DNA of 64,000 nucleotides, from positions 4,832,001 to 4,896,000 of the forward strand of contig OX392527.1 of the NCBI GenBank assembly GCA_947623455.1. The letters run 5' to 3'. A program made the position numbers and the translations under genes. Below are positions 62,401 through 64,000 of the stretch, in pieces (position 1 is the stretch's first letter; each line of letters starts with the position of its first letter). The notes below the pieces were generated by a model, which worked only from the letters and a program-made list of their open reading frames with translations, was not told the origin of the DNA and did no database searches. This stretch comes from Mimachlamys varia. Taxonomy: Eukaryota > Mollusca > Bivalvia > Pectinida > Pectinidae.

Positions 62401-63964
62401 AGTAAGGTTTACCTTGTAACCCAGGAAACAGAAATATCCCCCAATCTACATCTCAGGTGTGTGTATAAGTAAGGTTTACCTTGTAACCCAGGAAACAGAA
62501 ATATCCCCCAATCTACATCTCAGGTGTGTGTATAAGTAAGGTTTACCTTGTAACCCAGGAAACAGAAATATCCCCCAATCTACATCTCAGGTGTGTGTAT
62601 AAGTAAGGTTTACCTTGTAACACAGGAAACAGAAATATCCCCCAATCTACATCTCAGGTGTGTGTATAAGTAAGGTTTACCTTGTAACCCAGGAAACAGA
62701 AATATCCCCCATCTACATCTCATGTGTGTGTATAAGTAAAGTTTACCTAGATGTATCCAAGGTAACAGAAATGTCAACAAATCTACAATCTAACTGTATC
62801 TATAAGTATGTTTTACCTTTATAACACAGGTAACAGAAGATAGTGGAGGCCATGTCCTTGAATTCCTTTGGAAGCTAGTCAACAGAGAGGAAGATCTACC
62901 AAAGAAATTCCTAGATAAGTATGTAAAGATTCTGTGAAACTGTTAAACTGTCACAATTGGAAGTAGTAATTAACCCAGTCAGCTACATAATCAGCTGATA
63001 TGATATTGTATTTGTTGACAGGTGTAAGGAGGGCAGTAAATGTCTACAGGTGTGGGGGTGGGGGGGACGCTGTGGAATTAGCTGATATGACATTGTATTT
63101 GTTGACAGGTGTAAGGAGGGCAGTAAATGTCTACAGGTGTGGGGGTGGGGGGGACGCTGTGGAATCAGCTGATGTGACGTTGTATTTGTTGACAGATGTA
63201 AGGAGGGCAGTAAATGTCTACAGGTGGGCGGGGATGCCGTGGAATCATCTGATGTGACATTGTATTTGTTGACAGGTGTAAGGAGGGCAGTAAATGTCTA
63301 CAGGTGTGGGGGTGGGGGGGACGCTGTGGAATCAGCTGATGTGACGTTGTATTTGTTGACAGATGTAAGGAGGGCAGTAAATGTCTACAGGTGGGCGGGG
63401 ATGCCGTGGAATCAGCTGATGTGACATTGTATTTGTTGACAGGTGTAAGGAGGGCATTAAATGTCTACAAGTAGGCGGGGATGCCGTGGAATCAGCTGAT
63501 GTGACATTGTATCTGTTGACAGGTGTAAGGAGGGCAGTAAATGTCTACAGGTGGGCGGGGATGCCGTGGAATCAGCTGATGTGACATTGTATTTGTTGAC
63601 AGGTGTAAGGAGGGCAGTAAATGTCTACAGGTGGGCGGGGATGCCGTGGAATCAGCTGATGTGACATTGTATTTTTTGACAGGTGTAAGTAGGGCAGTAA
63701 ATGTCTACAGGTGGGCGGGGACGCTGTGGAATCAGCTGATGTGACATTGTATTTGTTGACAGGTGTAAGGAGGGCAGTAAATGTCTACAGGTGGGCGGGG
63801 ATGCCGTGGAATCAGCTGATGTGACATTGTATTTGTTGACAGGTGTAAGGAGGGCAGTAAATGTCTACAGGTGGGCGGGGATGCCGTGGAATCAGCTGTG
63901 GTGGCAGTGTTTGCTGCCCTGGTGTGGCACACACAACAGCTCAGGGAGGACCTCAATAAATATG
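25392..63964 (+). CDS. ZZEF1: ZZEF1 orthologue, 5' part, 40 exons, 3' end outside window
   Basis: This is a large multidomain protein of uncertain biochemical role. In vertebrates the family has an EF-hand, an APC10/DOC domain, CUB domains and paired ZZ zinc fingers, of which the ZZ fingers bind histone H3 tails. I assembled 40 exons totalling 3913 nt (about 1304 residues, some 44% of the roughly 2960-residue human protein). Every junction is GT-AG and phase-consistent, and the joined frame has no stop. Order: MGNSPSNS N-terminus, EF-hand (about 60-110), DOC domain (about 205-345), a helical middle region, first CUB domain (about 1076-1156), then helical sequence cut by the right edge. The ATG is preceded by an in-frame TAG. 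Gly2 with Ser6 fits an N-myristoylation signal. Many introns carry arrays that copy the exon edges, so alternative junctions are possible. Confidence 0.93.
26785..26870 (+). pseudogene. 5S rRNA-like fragment (5S pseudogene or 5S-derived SINE head)
   Basis: Around 26810-26858 the sequence AAGTTAAGCAACACTGAGCG is followed by GGTCATTAGTTTGATGGGTGACCGCCTG. This matches the internal control region and 3' part of animal 5S rRNA (AAG.TAAGCA...GG..AGT..TGGATGGG.GACCGCCTG). The 5' third and the terminal stem are not recognisable. It is not a functional 5S gene. Confidence 0.6.
27953..27975 (+). repeat. (ATT)n microsatellite
   Basis: About seven to eight uninterrupted TTA/ATT units lie in ZZEF1 intron 1. 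Confidence 0.9.
28160..29585 (+). other. ZZEF1 intron 2, part upstream of the SINE
   Basis: This is AT-rich sequence with no recognised gene. A segment at 28799-28880 reads DKDGFTTTDLSGLF and looks EF-hand-like, but it does not fit the exon phases (see rejected items). Confidence 0.5.
29586..29815 (+). mobile_element. tRNA-derived SINE
   Basis: The head is tRNA-like with an A box (GTGGCCGAGTGGTTAAGG, near 29598-29615) and a B box (GGTTGCAAGTTTGAATCCC, 29651-29669). It resembles a class II (Ser/Leu-type) tRNA but has no proper acceptor stem. A body follows with the GTCAGTGGTTTTTTACGGGT motif, a CCTCCACCTCCTAAACCTG part, a GACCCTGGCTTTTAATAGGA part and an A/C-rich tail. This body plan is common in molluscan SINEs. 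It sits in ZZEF1 intron 2, sense orientation, just before exon 3. Confidence 0.8.
29970..30850 (+). repeat. 16/32-bp array carrying the exon 3 end and donor, ~39 donor copies
   Basis: Exon 3 ends GAAAGCAAAATGGAG before GTAAAG. The array that follows alternates GCAAAATGGAGGTAAA with GCAAAAGACAGGGAAA, the second being the preceding exon bases GACAGGGAAA. The exon-intron junction ATGGAG/GTAAAG therefore recurs about 39 times. The first copy, adjoining unique coding sequence, is taken as the authentic donor. Confidence 0.95.
32629..34956 (+). CDS. ZZEF1: ZZEF1 exons 8-12: APC10/DOC domain
   Basis: Exons: 32629-32734, 33152-33217, 33426-33572, 34031-34083, 34878-34956. The translation includes IEVSSNTADVYRITNGDPNT, the DOC hallmark FWQSDGSARSHWMRLHIK (Trp at about 237), VIKNLSISVASSDSSYMPE, SHITGEFVLLKNAKIFYP and CRNDGCDTRIHGIKTVGYK. 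DOC domains are jelly-roll folds. In APC10 the domain helps substrate recognition by the anaphase-promoting complex, and in ZZEF1-type proteins the ligand is not established. The CDTRIHG segment is the conserved last strand. Exon 12 ends GTCGGGTACAA, and that end plus its donor recurs about 29 times in intron 12. Confidence 0.93.
34240..34770 (+). repeat. 40-bp minisatellite in intron 11, ~13 copies
   Basis: The unit contains GATGTAATGTAATAGTAAGG and TGGACAAAAATAGTCAATTA. It does not copy an exon edge, unlike many arrays in this gene. Confidence 0.95.
34936..35828 (+). repeat. 31-bp array carrying the exon 12 end and donor, ~29 copies
   Basis: Exon 12 ends AAAACAGTCGGGTACAA before GTAAGT. 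The array repeats AACAGTCGGGTACAAGTAAG with a short TAATCCCAGG linker, so each unit holds a near-consensus donor (CAA/GTAAGT) after the last 15 or so exon bases. Third-position-like variants (TCAGG/TCGGG/TTAGG) mark subfamilies. Confidence 0.95.
35829..36553 (+). other. Intron 12 remainder
   Basis: Two diverged copies of a dispersed sequence appear to be present: 'ATTCCTACCCCAAATCCAGG' near 35980 and 'GGGATTCCTGCCCCTGATAC' near 36250, with similar downstream text. No exon fits here. Confidence 0.4.
36554..41122 (+). CDS. ZZEF1: ZZEF1 exons 13-18: helical region after DOC and start of the next beta-rich segment
   Basis: Exons: 36554-36685, 36951-37067, 37794-37897, 38031-38111, 40672-40779, 41034-41122. 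Key segments are REASVSVADAAAIWYLQIL, RKALGHIPPLSLCPASGE, VLQEVEKFVTDIAL, LLSFNLARGNVGGLLRTLKL, HPLQVSLAGTDGG and FKSSEYIQLTRLRIK. All align by eye with the corresponding vertebrate stretch (for example its IWYWSLL, HMPPLSLSP, LALARGS-like and GKPLQLTL segments). Exon 17 contains an internal CAGGTGAGT that is a strong potential donor within the coding sequence. The exon 14 donor and exon 17 acceptor are each embedded in repeated copies. Confidence 0.9.
37045..37272 (+). repeat. 25-bp array carrying the exon 14 end and donor, ~8 copies
   Basis: Exon 14 ends TTTGTCACAGACATTGCTCT before GTAAGT. The unit GTAAGTTTGTCACAGACATT plus GCTGT follows in tandem. Each unit thus repeats the last 20 exon bases and a GTAAGT donor. 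Confidence 0.95.
37480..37770 (+). repeat. AT-rich imperfect repeat in intron 14
   Basis: Irregular copies of TATAGAGTTTTTACACTATA followed by CTTAACTT occur, with one inverted segment near 37535-37570. No exon edge is included. Confidence 0.85.
38258..40671 (+). repeat. 65-bp array carrying the exon 17 acceptor, ~38 acceptor copies
   Basis: Each unit ends TTTTGTATCTAG/GTCACCCCCTACAG, the acceptor and first 14 bases of exon 17. Units then diverge to GTGTGTAGG and a CACCTGTCTAATGAAGGTGT spacer. Only the last copy (40672) runs into coding sequence (GTGAGTCTGGCTGG). Variants with one fewer C or with TATGTAG recur in ordered blocks, indicating higher-order duplication. Confidence 0.95.
41877..47691 (+). 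CDS. ZZEF1: ZZEF1 exons 19-24
   Basis: Exons: 41877-41932, 42679-42768, 43152-43214, 45964-46006, 46356-46475, 47599-47691. The encoded order is VVSGMKGARRGLVFVYRDS, EFEIASHVDWFQAYDNW, KPDNPVAYFTFEDDCDEVEI, YILVKFLEPRHESANKIGII, FYGFTRK and LDVIQCVLEFLVDLSQDQ. The YILVKFL...ESANKIGIIGI strand pattern matches a second galactose-binding-like (DOC/F5-F8-like) segment of the vertebrate protein. Exon 23 has two imperfect copies of its acceptor upstream. Exon 24 has repeats on both sides. Exon 22 is only 43 nt, and its inclusion restores frame between phases 2 and 0. Confidence 0.88.
42181..42212 (+). repeat. Possible single duplicate of the exon 19 donor
   Basis: TTCTACAGGGACAGGTGACA with the following ATCACC resembles the end of exon 19 and its donor at 41921-41945 (TCTATAGGGACAGGTAAC, TATTACC). 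This is one extra copy about 260 bp downstream. Confidence 0.4.
42343..42492 (+). repeat. Dispersed repeat, copy 1
   Basis: It shares AACTAATTTCATATGG, CTGATCCGATTGTCATCAAA and CAGATATTTCTAGTT in the same order with 48039-48255, so both are copies of one interspersed family. The family's class is not recognised. Confidence 0.75.
43335..45935 (+). repeat. 36-bp minisatellite in intron 21, ~72 copies
   Basis: The unit contains CTATCTATATATTGTGTTAC and GATAGGTCACACACAC. Variants are CTAGC/CTATC/CTATT and ACGAT/ACAAT/ATGAT/AGAT. It is stop-free in two frames (YDRSHTPIYILC- and IGHTHLSIYCVT-type peptides) because 36 is a multiple of 3. It stops about 30 bases before exon 22 without including its edge. 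Confidence 0.95.
46180..46372 (+). repeat. About 60-66-bp triplication including the exon 23 acceptor
   Basis: TCTGTTTGCAG followed by TACATATTGGTGAAGTTTCT occurs at the exon 23 start (46356). Similar copies begin near 46239 and 46297, each followed by GGAATTTAACATGTAAGTGA. The upstream copies thus have both an acceptor and a GTAAGT donor about 32 bases apart. Confidence 0.85.
46581..47130. repeat. Foldback-containing dispersed repeat, copy 1
   Basis: ACTCTTTCATGACC at 46581 is mirrored by GGTCATGAAAGAGT ending at 46731, and the inner part also pairs (TTTTCAAATTTGG with CCAAATTTGAAAA), giving arms of about 65 bp. The sequence continues to TGACGTCACACGG and AGAAATGAGAGAAAT, the latter inverse to TTTCTCTCATTT at 46735. 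Related sequence occurs at 56385-56715, so this is a mobile or formerly mobile family. Confidence 0.7.
47140..47660 (+). repeat. 88-bp array carrying the exon 24 acceptor, 6 copies
   Basis: The acceptor and exon start GATCTGTACAG/GTACGACATGCTCC occur at 47166, 47247, 47335, 47423, 47511 and 47599. Copies include about 45 bases of exon 24 and then diverge to TATATAATATATATTGATAT. Upstream copies hit an in-frame stop (ATA TAA or ATA TGA), so only the last is a productive exon. Confidence 0.95.
47671..47880 (+). repeat. 46-bp array carrying the exon 24 end and donor, ~5 copies
   Basis: The last 21 exon bases (from GTGGATCTCTCAC) and the donor GTGAGTGTG are followed by ACTATAACAGAATTAG and repeated. 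The fifth copy has a changed donor (GGTTAGAAT). Exon 24 therefore has repeats at both edges. Confidence 0.95.
48039..48255 (+). repeat. Dispersed repeat, copy 2
   Basis: It starts TTTTATACCCCGCCATGAAA, includes TTGTCCAGTCCCGTCGCATC and shares its second half with 42343-42492. The repeated TCC/CG-rich stretch with 'ACTGATCCGATTGTCATCAA' marks an interspersed family. Confidence 0.75.
48557..56820 (+). CDS. ZZEF1: ZZEF1 exons 25-32: helical scaffold
   Basis: Exons: 48557-48657, 52532-52625, 53896-54001, 54553-54623, 55324-55437, 55662-55917, 56217-56287, 56764-56820. Segments include EYLEFTDTPLDTIWELYNSF, TCALLTLQLLYCLLPALSSL, EALFQHLCKVIDGPEKDKS, GAAVFFPDKDTRRKQLFCMM, MLVFQSLCQFFSSVDPSGLL and HLLQLVSSLQTSLLAWSWAQ. 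The vertebrate counterpart of exon 28 (GAAIFFPNRQTRR) is nearly identical. Exon 30 is the longest in the window (256 nt). This part is mainly amphipathic helix with no named domain. The exon 26 donor and exon 28 acceptor lie in repeated copies, so the boundaries given are the outermost copies adjoining unique coding sequence. Confidence 0.9.
48680..52425 (+). repeat. 64-66-bp minisatellite in intron 25, ~57 copies, with 1.37-kb higher-order duplication
   Basis: The unit contains GTAGGAATATCTGTGGGTCG and CAACAACACCTGTAATATAA. Two alternating types (CTGTCTAGTAG and CTGAGTAG) recur in the same order from about 49290 and again from about 50660, so a block of about 1.37 kb was duplicated. The unit's AGGAATATCTG..GG.CGTCCC resembles exon 25 bases 48567-48588, which may be its origin. 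Minus-strand ORFs (QVLLRRPTDIPTRQVQYYSV type) are by-products. Confidence 0.95.
52555..52925 (+). repeat. 74-bp array carrying the exon 26 end and donor, 5 copies
   Basis: About 48 bases of exon 26 (from TTGTACTGTCTACTGCC to GAGAGGAAG) and the donor GTATATACAC recur, with donors at 52626, 52700, 52774, 52848 and 52922. All three frames of the unit are stop-free, so use of donor 4 would add 222 bases in frame. Confidence 0.95.
53007..53154. repeat. Near-perfect 148-bp palindrome
   Basis: TTCAATGGTTTGCCGTTTAA at the left is mirrored at the right by TTAAACGGCAAACCATTGAA. The arms are about 72 bases with only a few mismatches (GA/TC pairs near CACGAG) and a tiny GTA loop near 53080. It lies in intron 26. 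Confidence 0.9.
53320..53895 (+). other. Intron 26 remainder
   Basis: It includes a short triplication of AAAATCTTATATTTTCACTG (about 53735-53790). No exon or gene fits. Confidence 0.5.
54105..54575 (+). repeat. 68-bp array carrying the exon 28 acceptor, 7 copies
   Basis: TTTTATATTCAG followed by GGGCTGCCGTGTTCTTCCCT recurs every 68 bases from 54143 (acceptors ending 54144, 54212, ... 54552). Each copy includes about 24 exon bases and then diverges to CACATACAACACAGTAAC. Only the last copy continues into unique coding sequence (GACACCAGAAGG). Confidence 0.95.
54922..55200 (+). repeat. Probable dispersed repeat
   Basis: It begins TAGTCCCCCAACAGGAACTG with GGGCACTATAGTTATGCATT and ends near GATGGGGGACTG. 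The layout (GTCCCCC/GGGGGAC ends and a TCCGT..TCCGGTC..GTCTGTCC core) resembles a molluscan interspersed repeat, but no second copy is present in the window. Confidence 0.35.
56385..56715. repeat. Foldback-associated dispersed repeat, copy 2
   Basis: It shares CCCTATCTTACACCTTTGGT, CATGAAAGAG, TTTTTCTCTCAT, CAACTACCTGA, TTTTGACT and the TTGTTG.GCCATTGTGACGTC block with 46692-47035, in the same order and strand. It lies in intron 31, so it is a second insertion of the family. Confidence 0.75.
57475..57960 (+). repeat. 119/120-bp array carrying the exon 33 acceptor, 4 copies plus a partial
   Basis: TTACCTGTACAG followed by GTGTTAACATTGACGTACCT occurs at 57579, 57698, 57818 and 57937. Each copy repeats the first 24 or so bases of exon 33 and its acceptor, then CATACAAACCAGTACTCC. 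Only the last copy continues as exon. Confidence 0.95.
57937..61481 (+). CDS. ZZEF1: ZZEF1 exons 33-37: first CUB domain
   Basis: Exons: 57937-58065, 58166-58270, 59341-59408, 60889-61051, 61370-61481. Exon 33 ends in a helix (VVLIQKFQPLAQELQKLAAL). Exon 34 gives TWEVESSHSYENNQHLTQ, equivalent to the conserved 'WE.E.PHNYENN' lead-in. Exons 35-36 encode the CUB fold: FSCPGADKFMVDFDARCETE, YDYLVFTDAKG, KWPRQINFSGPHLHFLFHSD and SSNTEWGYKFKV. DARCETE...DYL.F.D is the Ca2+-site-type CUB signature, and the TEWGYKF end is shared with vertebrates. Exon 37 continues PLSWPFDLQLSLTKMLGRM. Exon 34 may be followed by in-frame repeat copies if a later donor is used. Confidence 0.92.
58195..58828 (+). repeat. 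93-bp open-frame array of exon 34 end plus donor, 7 copies
   Basis: The unit is 71 bases of exon 34 (AGGACATAGTACTGAGGACG to CATCTCACACAG) plus a 22-base linker GTAGGTACCCTGTATAGTACAG. Donors GTAGGT occur at 58271, 58364, 58457, 58550, 58643 and 58736. The unit is exactly 31 codons and open in the exon frame, the linker reading VGTLYS, so all copies could be translated. Differences among copies are mostly synonymous. Confidence 0.95.
59440..60060 (+). repeat. About 45-56-bp minisatellite in intron 35
   Basis: The unit contains GGCTGCTAAATTTTCCTGTA, CTTATATTTG and TTTGGCTGGAAACATA. No exon edge is included. It passes directly into the next array. Confidence 0.9.
60075..60705 (+). repeat. 45-bp minisatellite in intron 35, ~14 copies
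   Basis: The unit contains AGGTTGGTACTTAACACAGG and CTACTGAATTTTCCTTTATT. The GGCT(A/G)CT(A/G)AATTTTCCT core is shared with the preceding array, so one probably arose from the other. Confidence 0.95.
61835..63964 (+). CDS. ZZEF1: ZZEF1 exons 38-40, gene continues past the right edge
   Basis: Exons: 61835-61968, 62830-62918, 63843-63964. They encode DVLRSELWTTLFRGGYMVGK, HVLEFLWKLVNREEDLPKKF and VVAVFAALVWHTQQLREDLN. The last matches the vertebrate 'AVNATFAALVYRTPDLYEKL' helix. Exon 40 ends in phase 1 at a GGTAATG donor 36 bases before the window edge, so the reading frame continues outside. Exons 39 and 40 both have their acceptors repeated upstream. Confidence 0.88.
62090..62790 (+). repeat. 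67-bp array resembling the exon 39 acceptor, ~10 copies
   Basis: The unit contains GTTTACCTTGTAACACAGGA and AACAGAAATATCCCCCAATC. The true acceptor region reads TTTACCTTTATAACACAG/GTAACAGAAGATAG, so the array repeats a diverged copy of the acceptor and first exon bases. Confidence 0.9.
62985..63885 (+). repeat. 80-87-bp array carrying the exon 40 acceptor, 11 copies
   Basis: TATTTGTTGACAG followed by GTGTAAGGAGGGCAGTAAAT recurs at 63022, 63109, 63196, 63276, 63362, 63443, 63523, 63603, 63683, 63763 and 63843. Each copy includes about 55 bases of exon 40. Some copies insert GTGGGGGTGGGGGG. The last copy continues into unique exon sequence (GTGGTGGCAGTGTTTGC). Confidence 0.95.
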
Positions 63965-64000
63965 GTAATGAGATTATATAATTGTTTTTACGAGATTTAT

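Overview
The window is eukaryotic and almost certainly from an invertebrate, most likely a bivalve or another mollusc. It is AT-rich and intron-rich, with tRNA-derived SINE, 5S-like and CR1/jockey-like LINE remains. Tandem minisatellites are unusually abundant. There is no prokaryotic-style gene, operon, CRISPR array or phage module. The species call is inferred from the repeat types and the one gene, not from a database match.

Layout. (1) 1-22900 has no intact gene. Six large minisatellites with units of 64, 24, 24, 25, 22 and 61 bp fill most of 1-19620. A decayed plus-strand LINE runs from about 14440 to 22900. It keeps a degenerate 2A-like motif, a PHD-like finger, endonuclease and reverse-transcriptase remains and a (TTGA)n tail. 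It is interrupted by three minisatellites grown inside it and by a 157-bp MITE with an 8-bp target duplication. (2) 22900-25391 is intergenic. It holds a 1.28-kb terminal-inverted-repeat element with a 7-bp target duplication, a small palindrome and the presumed promoter. (3) 25392-63964 and beyond the right edge is the 5' part of one plus-strand gene, the orthologue of human ZZEF1 (zinc finger ZZ-type and EF-hand containing 1). I could build 40 exons with phase-consistent GT-AG introns, giving about 1304 residues: a myristoylation-type N-terminus, an EF-hand region, an APC10/DOC domain, a long helical stretch and a first CUB domain. The ZZ fingers and second CUB domain expected of this family lie outside the window.

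The most striking feature is how the minisatellites sit in this gene. At about a dozen exon boundaries the neighbouring intron is filled by a tandem array whose unit contains the edge of that exon plus its splice site. Donor-side arrays follow exons 3, 12, 14, 24, 26 and 34. Acceptor-side arrays precede exons 17, 23, 24, 28, 33, 39 and 40. The authentic splice site is therefore one of 3 to about 40 near-identical copies. The array at exon 34 has a 93-bp unit (31 codons) and stays open in the coding frame, so it could encode a variable number of protein repeats. The LINE shows the same habit, with arrays grown out of its coding sequence. Long ORFs inside the arrays are by-products of stop-free units and are not annotated as genes.
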